NCBI GenBank assembly: GCA_036850595.1
Contig: CM072160.1
Location: forward strand, 2,217,981 to 2,281,980
Length of the DNA stretch: 64,000 bases
Direction: 5' to 3'
Origin: Rhyacichthys aspro
Taxonomy: Eukaryota > Chordata > Actinopteri > Gobiiformes > Rhyacichthyidae
In this document: in pieces, positions 54,413-60,830 of the stretch
Numbering within the stretch: the first letter of the stretch is position 1
Layout of the letters: the number at the start of each line of letters is the position of its first letter
Translations under genes and position numbers: made by a program
Notes under the pieces: model-generated
Told to the model about the DNA's origin: nothing
The model's database searches: none
The model's input: the letters and a program-made list of their open reading frames with translations, nothing else

Positions 54413-57400
54413 CATGTAAACAATAAACTGCTACAAAAGTTTTATCAGCAGTAATGACTAATTCAGTTTTTAATAATTGATTAATTAATGATTATTATTT
54501 TTAATGCAGCTAGTGAATGCAGTCTATAGCAGCAAACAGACACACAACAGAATGGATGCTAAACTGAACAACATGGACCATCCCCTGCATTGGGCTTTTT
54601 GAATGACATTCTTGAGATTCTCAAACTTTTGTCACTAAATCTTTGACTCTCTACCACCTAATCCTCTGTGACATTTTACTGGTCAGGAACAATTAAAAAA
54701 ATGTAGTTTAGATCTCTGTATTTGACTGTTTTATTTATTAAAGGCTTAAACAAGGTCTAAACTAAGACTAAGTCTAAGGTTAATCCAGGACTAAAGCTTT
54801 ACTTCAAAGATAATAGTCTCAAAACACTAACTTTTTTTCCCCAACTCCTTGAGGACAATGAAGTAAATTCATATTTTCATGAGTTTTTGGCAGACCTCTC
54901 AGAAATAAGCTGTAACAATTACCCCAGACTTATGTCAAAGAGATAACTATTCTCAATTATTAAAATTTTGACAAACAATGAGGTTGAATAATTGTAATTC
55001 ATCAAAGACAAGCATAGTGAAGGAATGTGACAGTAAAAGGTTGTCTGTATCAGCCTCACATCAATAGCATAAAACAAATGAATGAATAAATAAATAAAAT
55101 GATCCTTAGAATAAAAATTGAGGCACATGCTCAACACACACAACAACCATGTACCATTTATAAGTGTCAAAAATCTTTCAATCATTTCAATTTATCACAT
55201 TGAGGTACAGAGTTTAAAAGACACTCTTTCCCTCCGCTTCACTGTAAAACCCTGCCACCTCCCAGTGTCTCCAGTCTGTGGACAGAGTAAAAGTATGTCC
55301 TTTAAGCCGCTGCCCCTGGATGTTTACACAGAGACTGATTAAGGACCTGGGTGTGTTTAGATCTCAGACGTATGTGAAGTTTGCGTGTTTTGGGGACAGC
55401 GTCTGCGTGAAAGGTGATACTGGAGCTGGGCATGGTTTGTAAAGACGCCAAGAAGACAAAACACCATAACGATTTTAGAAGAAGAAGAAAAAAGTCATCT
55501 CTGAAGTAAGATTTGTGTTTTAAACGGAGAGAGTGCTTATAACTATCTACTGTAAGAAATAAATTAACCACATTCACAAAATACTAAACTATCCCTTTAA
55601 AGTTGTCTCATCAGAAATATTAACAAACTATTTTGTTGTTCAGATTGTAAATTCAAATCTGTCCCATTTGATTTGATGACAGCAATTCAAAATGTCTCCA
55701 TCTGGTGGCCACATATCATATTACAAATCAAATATATGTAAATTTAAATATGAAGTGCCACTATCATATGTCATTTTCTAACATTTAGTTTGAAACAAGA
55801 AAACATGCAGAAAATAAACCAGAACTATGTGACATGTGGCTTTAGTTCATTCAAAGCCAGAGTGAACTTTGAGTGTCTATAATTCTTTAGGTGCACATTT
55901 AAAACTGAAAATATTAGAGCGATAGATAAAAAAAATGTAATAGCTGTATGTCTCTGCAAATTCTTATCATCAGATATCATTGTTACATCTCCAGAGTAAA
56001 CCTACATTTTATTTTGTTTTGTTTTAGCTCAGATTTGAGGTTATTGTGCATGTTTATGTCTTTACTTTAAAATGTATTTTTAAAAAAAAACAACAAAAAA
56101 GAAAAGAAAAAAAGAACTGTCTAATGCAGCAATATTTTTTCCAAATCATGGCCTACGGAATATTTTAATATCAGTGTAGAAAGGGCTCTGAAAGGTCAGT
56201 CCAGTTTCAACAATCATTATGTGGTCATTGTCTCCCCCTAGAGGCCAACAGCTTGAACTGCAGCAGGAACAACTTGACACTGAATAGAGCCTCACTTATT
56301 GCACAATATGTCTATCTAATACTATCTATTTTTATCTATTTGGTTGTTTGTTTTTAACTGTTTTTGTAAAAAACAAGAAAATAAAAATAAATTTCCATGT
56401 CTCCTCTTCGTGTTTACTCACTTTTTCAGATCTAAGGGGTTTTTATGTTTTGTTTTGTTTTTAAATTGGAGATAAATTGTGACTAAACTTGTGATGTTCG
56501 AACAAGTGCTGATTTGACTTAAAATTGACAAATAAGCTTAAGTAACTCCGTAAAGAAAACATAATCATCAACCAACAAACACCGCTTTTAAATTCTTCAT
56601 AAAGAAAAGGCATGAGTGTAATAAATGTGTAATGAATTGTGTTTTTCACTCACAGACACGCTCCAGATCTGCATCCCGTCAGTGTAGCCGATCATGAGGC
56701 ACAGCGGTGGGTCCGTGGTGCCGCTGTGCATCTCCATAAACTCTGGGTTACGGGACGTGTCTGTGAGAGATATGACATTTATGTTGAAGTGACTACTATT
56801 AATGAAGTCAAAACACAGAGGAAGCACTTCTATTTAAAATAACTTATGAATGAGATTGTTGTATGTACCAAACATACGCCGAGACCTCTTAAAAACTGAG
56901 GTCTCGGAGCGCTTCCAACTGAACTCTGGTACAGTTTGATTAAAGTGTGAGCCCCGAGCGAAGCACAGACGAGCTCAAACAGGAAGAGCTTCAAAAATTA
57001 ACGATGAAAATGTCCCATAATGTTCAGTTTTGCCAAGAGCGGAAAAAAACGAGCCAAAACAATATTGTCCAACTAAAATATGAGCAGAGGGCAAACATAA
57101 AGCACTGAGGACGTAAAATGTAATGGTAAAAAATCTTATTAGCATTTGAGCTAATAGCAATAGTGATGATTTTAAGGCCACGCTTGTGTTAAAGCTTCAG
57201 TCTGTTCTTTCATTTCCTCATTTAAAACAATAACGACGACAACAACACAGCCAGAGCTAAGAGAATAAATTAATCAGTACACGACACGACTTACGCAGCT
57301 GATAACAAATAAATAATAAAAAGTGGTGTCTGAAAACAAACCAACTCATAATGAAACCAATTACGCCCAGTTTCAGGAAAAGGCCCTAAAAGTGACTTAC

Positions 57401-58366
57401 CGTTGATGTCAGCCTTCTCAAAACGAACCCAAATGACCTTCTCCTTCTCATCAGTCGGAGGAGCTCCAGTATAAGCCTGTGGTTTTAAAACACACATGAA
57501 TATAAGGACCATATTACAAAACAAAAACGGAGCAATGAAGTGTAGCTATAAACACTTTTTAATATATTCAGCATAAGATCTCCATCTGTTTGTTGCTGTT
57601 TTATGCATAAACTTTATTTTATATAAATATTGTCCCTTTGTATCCCCAATTTACATCAGAACAGCTTAAAAAAACACATTTTAACACAACATTAATAAAA
57701 AAGCAATAGATTTAATCTGGATTTACCTGAGGGACCACATCCTGTAAGAATGTCACCACACTTTCCATGTAAGACTGCTCCCTGGAAAACAAAACGTACT
57801 TAGATTCAGGGTCTATTGCCTGCTTATAATATTCATCACATAGTTTCTTAGAGTGAATGGAGCTGGTTCTGTCCCTGTTTGCTCTATAAATGGGGATATC
57901 TCTGAAATGAATGATTATTGGCTTTGTTAGCTCCATTCCACGTCAGGAAAGAGAAAGTGAGGAGGGCTCTCTGTTGCAGCAGATGTAGAAGCTGCTGACA
58001 TTTTTAAAAGATGATATGGCTGTTTTTATTGAAAGTCAGCCCGCTGTTAATGGTGTTCTCGAGATATTTATAGCTACGTTCTCCCCACTGAGTGTCTATT
58101 ACATTAAGTTTTCTTAGTTTGCTATTACATTTTATATTGAATCAAATGTGTAGTTAACAGCATTTTTCATATTTCCTTTAGTTGTGGCATATTTATTCGG
58201 TACGGCATCATCCAAATGTGTAAAAACCCATTGTTAAAGCTAAACGACACATTTGTAAAGACACGTTAAAGTAAAAAACAGAGAGTGGTTCTTACGTTAC
58301 AGCCTGGGCTCTCACGACCACTCCTCCAGCACAGCGACTGGGTCTGCGCGGAGAGTCTGTCGCCAT
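13190..58366 (-). CDS. bcas3: BCAS3, N-terminal part (12 coding exons, 3' end outside window)
   Basis: This entry spans all twelve coding exons: 58296-58366, 57727-57781, 57401-57476, 56654-56760, 48749-48830, 46587-46659, 25988-26095, 25833-25909, 19335-19411, 18244-18327, 16301-16471 and 13190-13283. Each is flanked by AG and GT, and all join in phase to 1075 nt (358 codons plus one base). The product matches vertebrate BCAS3 throughout, with signatures such as EQSYMESVVTFLQDVVPQ, PPYCCADLYSLRTGEMV and WLAYAENKLIRCHQSRGGA. Known of the family: BCAS3 is a WD40-type beta-propeller protein that binds microtubules and intermediate filaments, promotes directed endothelial migration, and works with C16orf70/PHAF1 at autophagy assembly sites through phosphoinositide binding. 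No signal peptide or membrane segment is visible, as expected for a cytosolic protein. The C-terminal half, with the rest of the propeller and the BCAS3 domain, lies beyond the left edge. I see no frameshift or premature stop, so the gene looks functional. Confidence 0.96.
13284..16300 (-). other. bcas3 intron between coding exons 11 and 12
   Basis: This 3.0-kb intron holds repeat family A, copy 1 (13648-14110). A GC-richer block at about 15.1-15.4 kb and another at 14.7-14.9 kb look less random than the flanks. Nothing else is recognisable. Confidence 0.8.
13648..14110 (+). repeat. Interspersed repeat family A, copy 1
   Basis: This ~460-bp element starts near GACTGTAATAGATGAGAACC and ends at GGACTGGAGCTTTAA. 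It has an internal palindrome-like GGAGCGCTCC followed by CATTGGTCGACAC. It is nearly the reverse complement of 32781-33231: a 59-bp stretch around 13955-14013 is identical to copy 2. It encodes no protein, so it is likely a non-autonomous element. I see no clear terminal inverted repeats, so its class is undecided. Confidence 0.85.
16301..16471 (-). CDS. bcas3: bcas3 coding exon 11 (residues 271-327)
   Basis: This 171-nt exon of 57 codons encodes TLKTGLTMVGKVVTQLAGTI, then a Gly/Asp/Ser-rich loop with SLTRRSPHSPG, and ends in VVTIIDTQSVAEGQ. The two ends are conserved in the family. The middle loop, with Ser-Pro sites, is variable, as in other BCAS3 proteins. The acceptor is ATCTCCCAG and the donor GTCAGT. 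Both boundaries are in phase 0. Confidence 0.95.
16472..18243 (-). other. bcas3 intron between coding exons 10 and 11
   Basis: This 1.8-kb intron is unusually GC-rich and dense in motifs for this locus. The block at 16880-17190 is listed separately as a candidate conserved element. No repeat is recognised. Confidence 0.8.
16880..17190. promoter_or_regulatory. Candidate conserved non-coding element
   Basis: This GC-richer block in a bcas3 intron ends in a cluster of homeodomain-like sites: ATCAATTATTAAG at about 17113, CTAATTGATC at about 17142, then CACTAATG and TCTAATCACTG. The composition differs from the AT-rich flanks and no repeat or ORF explains it. It is a candidate by look only. Conservation was not tested. 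Confidence 0.35.
18244..18327 (-). CDS. bcas3: bcas3 coding exon 10 (residues 243-270)
   Basis: This 84-nt exon of 28 whole codons encodes LIRCHQSRGGACGDNAQSYT followed by ATVINAAK. No minus-strand open frame of notable length marks it. I found it by reading the strand for the segment expected between exons 9 and 11. The acceptor is TTTTGCAG and the donor GTGAGT. Both ends are in phase 0, so skipping it would keep the frame and delete one propeller segment. Confidence 0.95.
18328..19334 (-). other. bcas3 intron between coding exons 9 and 10
   Basis: This 1.0-kb AT-rich intron has a short purine-only GAA/GGA tract at about 18626-18657. I see nothing else. Confidence 0.8.
19335..19411 (-). CDS. 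bcas3: bcas3 coding exon 9 (residues 217-242)
   Basis: This 77-nt exon completes S217 and encodes CYPCPGPSLNPIALGTRWLA followed by YAENK. The CYPCPGP turn and the GxRWLAYAENK strand are family hallmarks. The acceptor is CCTTCAG and the donor GTGAAA, the least consensus-like donor in this gene. It ends in phase 0. Confidence 0.95.
20320..20341 (+). repeat. (AAAT)n microsatellite
   Basis: About five AAAT units; a further shorter run is at 20406-20418. Confidence 0.85.
22180..22672 (+). repeat. 62-bp minisatellite, about 8 units
   Basis: GTCCAG unit starts fall at 22207, 22269, 22331, 22393, 22455, 22497, 22559 and 22621. The spacing is 62 bp except for one 42-bp unit (22455 to 22497) that lost 20 bp. 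The unit contains CTTAGACCAGGTCCAGACTC and GTGTTTGGTGAAGGAGACAG. Units differ by only a few bases, which suggests recent expansion and probable length polymorphism. Confidence 0.95.
22795..22915 (+). repeat. Family A-like fragment
   Basis: This resembles the later part of family A copy 3, with GTCAGCTCTAAACTTCAGTT, a spaced AGTATT-like block and CAGTTTTACTTTTT. It runs into repeat family B copy 1, so the two families may be parts of one longer element. Confidence 0.45.
22880..23075 (+). repeat. Direct repeat family B, copy 1
   Basis: The part at about 22957-23062 is almost identical to 26182-26288, including AGTCAAAATCTTAAAACCAA and CAACCAGGTCAATCTGAAAA. Relative to copy 2 it carries an extra ~45 bp after the TTTCTGATAAAATT segment. 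Confidence 0.8.
25833..25909 (-). CDS. bcas3: bcas3 coding exon 8 (residues 191-216)
   Basis: This 77-nt exon completes H191 and encodes ILVVSLQEKIAAFDSCSFTK followed by KFFVT and the first base of S217. It matches the family's ILVVxLQEKIAAFDSC strand. The residue before it is His here, where I recall Arg in mammals. The acceptor is TTTACAG and the donor GTAAGT. Confidence 0.95.
25910..25987 (-). other. 78-bp bcas3 intron between coding exons 7 and 8
   Basis: This minimal-size intron runs from GTACGT to TTTACAG, between two highly conserved exons. It contrasts with the 19.9-kb intron immediately upstream. Such short introns are common in teleosts and are usually removed by intron definition. 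Confidence 0.9.
25988..26095 (-). CDS. bcas3: bcas3 coding exon 7 (residues 155-190)
   Basis: This 108-nt exon completes G155 and encodes SSPPYCCADLYSLRTGEMVK, then SIQFKTPIYDLHCNK and two bases of H191. This is the most recognisable BCAS3 segment. It forms a beta-propeller blade, with YSLRTGEMV as the inter-strand turn. The acceptor is TTTCTCCAG and the donor GTACGT. It follows a 19.9-kb intron and is separated from the next exon by only 78 bp. Confidence 0.96.
26150..26300 (+). repeat. Direct repeat family B, copy 2
   Basis: This matches 22880-23075 with only scattered differences and lacks the internal ~45 bp. It lies about 55 bp upstream (in gene orientation) of coding exon 7, so it is close to that exon's acceptor region. 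Confidence 0.8.
26405..26530 (+). repeat. tagtcctg-type simple repeat
   Basis: Degenerate units of the AGTTTAGATCAAGTTTAGAG and GTTTAGTCCTGATTTAGTCT type. This is related to the 2.5-kb stretch. Confidence 0.5.
29515..30130. promoter_or_regulatory. Candidate conserved non-coding element
   Basis: About 600 bp have balanced composition and many TAAT, ATTAAGATTAAT, GACAATAAT and CAATTGTTTTG motifs (homeodomain- and SOX-like), then a CpG-bearing stretch with GCGGGGTCAGCTGTAATAAG. It sits in the 20.5-kb intron in otherwise AT-rich DNA. The local 94-codon frame on the plus strand resembles no protein family I know. Confidence 0.4.
30545..30700 (+). repeat. Interspersed repeat family C, copy 1
   Basis: This shares CAGTAGAGGG-like, ACTATCCAA, TCATTTTAGTGTA and GACTCTGCTAG blocks in the same order with 40205-40385 and 45178-45415. 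It is diverged and lacks the 3' part seen in the other copies. Confidence 0.6.
31420..31800. promoter_or_regulatory. Candidate conserved non-coding element
   Basis: A GC-richer stretch with AAAGACAATAACGACCGC, GCAGTTATTACAATTATAG and AATATGCATCGCTTTTATGA. It includes an octamer-like ATATGCAT and SOX-like ACAATA sites. The status is inferred from composition only. Confidence 0.3.
32781..33231 (-). repeat. Interspersed repeat family A, copy 2 (inverted)
   Basis: This is the reverse complement of copy 1 at 13648-14110, nearly base for base, including the GTCGACCAATGGGAGCGCTC segment. The close match suggests relatively recent insertion of both copies. It sits in the 20.5-kb bcas3 intron, in bcas3 sense orientation if copy 1 is taken as antisense. 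Confidence 0.85.
33995..34140 (+). repeat. CAAGTCC-rich degenerate tandem repeat
   Basis: Irregular repeats of CAAGTCC, CAAGTCT and AGAGTCAAGTCC cover about 34025-34137. The short open frame across it (KSRVKSRVKSQVKAHKS) is a product of the repeat, not a gene. Confidence 0.8.
34965..35255. promoter_or_regulatory. Candidate conserved non-coding element
   Basis: Balanced composition with GATATTAATATTCATTACC, TTAGCCATTTTAGCCGCTTG and AAGTGGAAGCACTTGACAC (an NKX/T-box-like text). No repeat or ORF is seen. Confidence 0.3.
35870..36045 (+). mobile_element. Possible LINE 3' UTR end
   Basis: A T-rich stretch ends in TTTGTGGATCAATAAAGTCT, which resembles the common fish LINE terminus with GGATCAATAAAGTAT. 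No coding remnant is visible upstream, so this would be a 5'-truncated insertion. Confidence 0.4.
37540..37680 (+). repeat. Fish-type dispersed repeat fragment
   Basis: GTGGGTTTTCTCAAGCTTCC, CACCGTCCAAAGACATG and a later GAATGTGAGATTGAAATGGT match the layout of a repeat spread widely in teleost genomes (gggttttctccgg... then tccaaaaacatg). It is diverged. Confidence 0.5.
39545..40165 (+). mobile_element. Decayed Rex1/Jockey-like LINE, 3' end of reverse transcriptase
   Basis: The plus strand reads DLIITKTKRPVTPSLHINND, then VESYK, a 5-bp insertion causing a frameshift at about 39635, then YLGTIIDDKLTFQ. This is the SYKYLGxxxDDKLTF motif after the RT palm. A further shifted frame gives SSKMTGKEQES, like the KIIGKEQ region of fish Rex1-type elements. 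It has several stops and frameshifts. It ends in an AATAAAATGACTTAAA tail near 40140-40165. It is dead and lies antisense to bcas3. Confidence 0.8.
40205..40385 (+). repeat. Interspersed repeat family C, copy 2
   Basis: This contains GTCATTTTAGTGTATTTTG, ATGACTCTGCTAGG, GATTCTACTGATCT, AACCATCAAAATGA and TTTTGGGCTAAATGTTACA, all in the same order as copy 3. It lies just 3' of a LINE fragment. Confidence 0.7.
41925..42420 (+). repeat. Interspersed repeat family A, copy 3 (diverged)
   Basis: This shares the order of blocks with copies 1 and 2: AATAGATGAGAA, GGAGCGCTCCCATTGGTCGA, the ACAGAGAAACAGCT segment, GTTTAACGAG, and an end in GCAGCTTTAA. It carries many substitutions and indels, so it is an older or different subfamily. 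It is in the same orientation as copy 1. Confidence 0.75.
45178..45415 (+). repeat. Interspersed repeat family C, copy 3
   Basis: This is the fullest copy: CCAGTAGAGA, GACTATCCAAACGGCAAA, ATGACTCTGCGAGG, GATTCTACTGATCT and a 3' end reading GTTACACAATGTTCCTTTAA. That terminus resembles the widespread fish repeat end TTACACAGTGCACCTTTAA, known from general experience of teleost genomes. Confidence 0.7.
46587..46659 (-). CDS. bcas3: bcas3 coding exon 6 (residues 131-154)
   Basis: This 73-nt exon completes S131 and encodes PLKTDSFADKRPLLGVCKSA plus GSS and two bases of G155. FADKRPLLGVCKS corresponds to the family's FAEKRPLLGVCKS strand. The acceptor is TCTGTAG and the donor GTGAGT. The segment before FADKRPL is the more variable part among vertebrates. 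Confidence 0.94.
46660..48748 (-). other. bcas3 intron between coding exons 5 and 6
   Basis: This 2.1-kb intron is AT-rich, with a modestly GC-richer block at about 47.99-48.26 kb. No repeat or RNA gene is recognised. Confidence 0.8.
48749..48830 (-). CDS. bcas3: bcas3 coding exon 5 (residues 104-130)
   Basis: This 82-nt exon encodes LAGEAQELFSVRHGPVRTAR and ILPAPYI plus the first base of S131. The AQELFSVRHGP and RILPAP blocks are near-invariant in BCAS3 proteins. The acceptor is CTAAAG with a weak pyrimidine tract, and the donor is GTAAGT. It ends after one base of a codon, matching the next exon. Confidence 0.94.
49531..49569. repeat. Perfect inverted repeat, 17-bp arms, 5-nt loop
   Basis: The arms 49531-49547 (AGGAAATCCAGAAATGA) and 49553-49569 are exact reverse complements around AGGAA. 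The stem is short for a microRNA precursor and there is no extended pairing outside it. Confidence 0.9.
50095..50245 (+). repeat. Fish-type dispersed repeat end
   Basis: TTCAATTTTATTTGAATAGC, CCAGTGTCACAA, CCTCAAAGGGCT and GATGAGACCCTCCATCAGGA occur in the order familiar from abundant teleost non-autonomous or LINE-tail repeats. No coding capacity is seen. Confidence 0.6.
50575..50905. promoter_or_regulatory. Candidate conserved non-coding element
   Basis: This motif-dense block carries CTTTAATCTATTTG, GTGCAATTAGTAG, CAAAGTGGCGG and CTTGGTGGATTAACACCGG. The composition is unlike the flanks and no repeat is recognised. Confidence 0.35.
51060..51270. promoter_or_regulatory. Candidate conserved non-coding element
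   Basis: The text from GTGACATCCAAAGCCATCAC through ATGTATGCAATATGCCAAAT and CATGATATTCATTTC has octamer-like (ATGCAATAT) and homeodomain-like motifs. It lies about 150 bp from the previous candidate, so the two may be one enhancer. Confidence 0.33.
54376..54408 (+). repeat. Poly-A homopolymer, 33 bp
   Basis: An uninterrupted run of 33 A residues. No coding remnant or obvious element precedes it, so it may be the tail of an old truncated retroinsertion or a plain mononucleotide run. The length is liable to assembly error. Confidence 0.95.
54743..54800 (-). repeat. tagtcctg-type simple repeat (inverted)
   Basis: The minus strand reads CTTTAGTCCTGGATTAACC and further TTAGAC/TTAGTC units, as at 2.5 and 26.4 kb. 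Confidence 0.45.
56654..56760 (-). CDS. bcas3: bcas3 coding exon 4 (residues 68-103, first WD-like blade)
   Basis: This 107-nt exon completes D68 and encodes TSRNPEFMEMHSGTTDPPLC, then LMIGYTDGMQIWSVS. The GYxDGMQxWS motif is the family's first WD40-like strand ending. The acceptor reads CTCACAG and the donor GTGAGT. The exon ends in phase 0. The intron that follows is long, about 7.8 kb. Confidence 0.95.
56761..57400 (-). other. bcas3 intron between coding exons 3 and 4
   Basis: This 640-bp intron has canonical splice sites. I see no repeats or other signals in it. Confidence 0.85.
57401..57476 (-). CDS. bcas3: bcas3 coding exon 3 (residues 43-67)
   Basis: This 76-nt exon encodes AYTGAPPTDEKEKVIWVRFE followed by KADIN and the first base of D68. 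It is a close match to the family, in which this segment carries charged DEKEK and WVRFE motifs and leads into the first propeller strand. The donor is GTAAG and the acceptor follows a T-rich tract. It begins in phase 0 and ends after one base of a codon. Confidence 0.95.
57727..57781 (-). CDS. bcas3: bcas3 coding exon 2 (residues 24-42)
   Basis: This 55-nt exon completes T24 and encodes EQSYMESVVTFLQDVVPQ, one of the most conserved N-terminal stretches of BCAS3. The acceptor is TTTTCCAG and the donor is GTAAAT. It ends in phase 0. The frame is also open upstream into the intron, starting at an ATG at 57934-57936. That is treated as a separate observation. Confidence 0.95.
57782..58295 (-). 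other. bcas3 intron between coding exons 1 and 2
   Basis: This 514-bp intron reads open in the exon 2 frame for its last 155 bp, beginning with an ATG at 57934-57936. See the finding on a possible alternative N-terminus. Confidence 0.85.
58296..58366 (-). CDS. bcas3: bcas3 coding exon 1 (start codon, residues 1-23)
   Basis: This exon encodes MATDSPRRPSRCAGGVVVRA and on to V23, then two bases of T24. The ATG is at 58364-58366 with A at -3 and G at +4, a strong Kozak context. The exon extends upstream to 58383, where a TAG acceptor follows a T-run. An in-frame TAA at 58376-58378 in this short 5' UTR closes the frame, so the start is well fixed. The donor GTAAG is at 58291-58295. The basic, Ser/Pro-rich N-terminus matches other vertebrate BCAS3 proteins. 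Confidence 0.95.
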
Positions 58367-58551
58367 CTTGTCTTCTTATACGCCTAAAAAACACACAGAG
58401 ACATGTAATAATTAAACATCACAGCACACAGCCAGCTCAGAATATTGTGTTTTGTCATTGTAATAGTCAATACCATTTGTATATTATGTTGTATTTATAT
58501 AAAAGGACAAAAGAAACCTATAAACTTCAATACAATTACAAAAGTAAGCCA

Positions 58552-58640
58552 GTCAATCAGTCAATCAATCAATCAATCTATTTATACAGCACTTTTCATA
58601 CAGCTTAATGCAACTCAAGGTGCTTCACAAAATAAAATAA
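58552..58640 (+). repeat. (TCAA)n with dispersed repeat end
   Basis: A TCAA tetranucleotide run (58552-58577) is followed by TTTATACAGCACTTTTCATA and CAAGGTGCTTCACAA, the form of a common fish repeat terminus with its attached microsatellite. Confidence 0.65.
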
Positions 58641-58704
58641 TTATACACAATATTCACAACAGTTTAAAAATAATGGTGGATTTGTTTCACTGTATTTACT
58701 CAGC

Positions 58705-58866
58705 AAATAAATAATAAAATAAATAAATAAATAAATAAAATAAAATATAAATTTTAATAAAAAAATAAAATAAAATAAAATAAAATAAAATTAAATTAAA
58801 TTAAATTAAATTAAATTAAATTAAATTAATTAATTAATTAATTAATTAATTATTAAATTAATTAAA
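58705..58866. repeat. A/T-only tandem tract (AAAT, AAAAT, TTAAA and TTAA units)
   Basis: About 160 bp of nothing but A and T. It moves from (AAAT)n through (AAAAT)n and (TTAAA)n to (TTAA)n, which suggests successive slippage expansions in intron 1. Confidence 0.95.
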
Positions 58867-60634
58867 CACAAAATCCAGACTAAATAAGTTTTGAGTTCAC
58901 ATTTAAAAATGTTATAGTGGACTTTTTACTGCCATCTATAAAATAATATGGTAAAATACTCCATAAACTACATCCACTTGCCCACTTCTAAGAAACCTAA
59001 AATAAATTTGTGCCCTTCACTAAAGCAGTAGAAAGTAATGCCAAAATTATAAGTTCAGAACAGGGAGAAAGGGATAACTGAGTTTACGTAAAGCTGTATT
59101 GAATCTTTGCACTTAAATAATAAATATCACCTTTATTGATACATTCCAACAAACCGCATCTATTTAATTGAATGAACAAAAGCAAAGTTATGGGCAGTAA
59201 AAGGTTCAAAGCCAAACCAGCAAACCCCAAAATAAGTAGAGTCAGTGCAGTCCAGGTCTCGACACACTTCCAGTTTGAAGAAGCAGAAGCAGAAATTCTT
59301 AAATGTCACAGTATCAACACCGTGACATACTGTTTTTTATTTTCTTTTGATATGAGCTGCACTGACACATTTTTACAACTTCTCTCTTTATCATAACTCA
59401 GAATTTTTTACATTATTGAAATATTGAGACGCAGCTTTATGTTCTGTGGATCTGAAGCATCTCAGTCAGCCTTTTCTTTTAAATCTAATGTGGATGTGTC
59501 CAAATGACTCCACCAGTAACACAAGGACAACGAAAGTAAGTTCAAAGCCCTGTCTTAAAGAACTGCATTAATTTGTTTGAATAATAATAATACTAATAAA
59601 ATAATTTATAATGATACTAATAATGTATAAATCTGTACTTTAATAACAACTGAAACATTTCCACATGTCCCATTAATCTGGAATTAACAGCACTTATTAC
59701 AACCACAATCCCATGATACTTTAAACAACAATATTTCTCAGAAAATCCTGCCTAATAAAGACTAATCCATGTTCTGCTGTTAATGGGCCTATAAAAACAT
59801 CACTCAACGTTTAAAACACTTCAATTTCCATTTAAATGTGTGCTCTATTGACAATATTTACACAATATCAACATATGCTGCAAAGAAATGGGTCATTATT
59901 TGGTTCAAAAGTCAAAATTGAGGAACTTGTAATGGAAAGTAAAATAAAAATCAGTCATGTGTCAAAATAAAGTCGTGTAAATCCCTTCTATGTATGTCCA
60001 TGTATGTCCCATTCTTGTTAGTTGCAATTAAAATCTTCTGAGAATGACAAATAATGAGTAATGACAAAGTAATTAATGACAAATACCTACTGTAGAAAAT
60101 AAGTACTCCCTGAAAACCCCATTCACAAAATACTGGACTGTCCTTAAAACTGTAAGCTGCAACATGTGTCCTTATGTTAAATATCCAGTCAATGAATGGA
60201 CTTTTTCAGCTGGTTTTGGGTTCTTTGAAACAGAAATCATATCAGGGCTGGCTCATGTGTGGACAACAAAGATATGAACCAAGCCAACGCTCAGAAAACG
60301 ATGTGCAGAGACCACAGGCTACAGCTGTTAGCCTCCCCCTGACTCTGAGATGAGCCCTACACCACAATGACAGCCCCAGCCTCGGATATATACAGGAAAA
60401 TATGTCACCAATGCGAGTATAGTACTATTAACACGCATATTTTAATAAGAAATGCGTTAAAAAGCAAGATGCTAACCGCTGGCTAAACTTACAGTTGGAT
60501 GAGAGGACCCTGTGGCTAACTTAGCTTGTTAGCCGTAGCTGATAAAACTGCTATTATTGAAAAAACGTTAACAATAAACACGTAAAACAAAATGCACAGG
60601 TGTATTGTTTAACGTGACACGATTGTATACTTAC

Positions 60635-60690
60635 AAAACGATGTGTGGGACGGTGACAGTGACCTTAAACTGAGTAGAGGGTTTAACACA
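60635..60690 (-). other. bcas3: bcas3 non-coding exon 1 (approximate 5' end)
   Basis: A strong donor, GTAAGTATAC on the minus strand with its GT at 60633-60634, lies just downstream of a CCAAT-type promoter. The first splice acceptor upstream of the ATG is at 58384-58385. Joining 60635 to 58383 gives a 5' UTR that keeps the in-frame TAA before the ATG. The 5' end is placed roughly 60-100 bp below the nearer CCAAT box and is an estimate. Confidence 0.6.
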
Positions 60691-60739
60691 GAGCTATCCA
60701 CAAAAACACAAACAGACTAGATTTGCGGAACTGTGTTGT

Positions 60740-60830
60740 CAACGGCGCAGCCAATCACAGCGCAGCAACAGTCGGGCTCAGCCAATCAGCTTGCAGCGAA
60801 GGCGGGATTTAGTGATACGTCATCTATTAT
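60740..60830 (-). promoter_or_regulatory. bcas3 promoter: paired CCAAT boxes, E2F/GC-like and CRE-like sites
   Basis: CCAAT pentamers sit at 60751-60755 and 60782-60786 on the plus strand (inverted CCAAT for bcas3), spaced 31 bp apart, the classic NF-Y spacing. A GGCGGGA motif at 60801-60807 resembles an E2F or GC-box site. TGACGTAT (minus strand, about 60815-60823) resembles a CREB/ATF site. No TATA box is apparent. This is typical of a housekeeping, possibly bidirectional, promoter. Confidence 0.65.

Larger units (their letters stand above)
48831..56653 (-). other. bcas3 intron between coding exons 4 and 5
   Basis: This 7.8-kb intron contains a perfect 17-bp-arm hairpin at 49.53 kb, a fish-type dispersed repeat at 50.1 kb, candidate regulatory blocks at 50.58-50.88 and 51.06-51.27 kb, a GC-richer stretch at 53.56-53.83 kb and a 33-A homopolymer at 54.38 kb. 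Confidence 0.8.
58384..60634 (-). other. bcas3 intron 1 (5' UTR intron)
   Basis: This 2.25-kb AT-rich intron lies between the non-coding first exon and the ATG exon. It contains a dispersed repeat end (58552-58640) followed by a long A/T-only tandem tract (58705-58866). Nothing regulatory is obvious. Confidence 0.7.
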
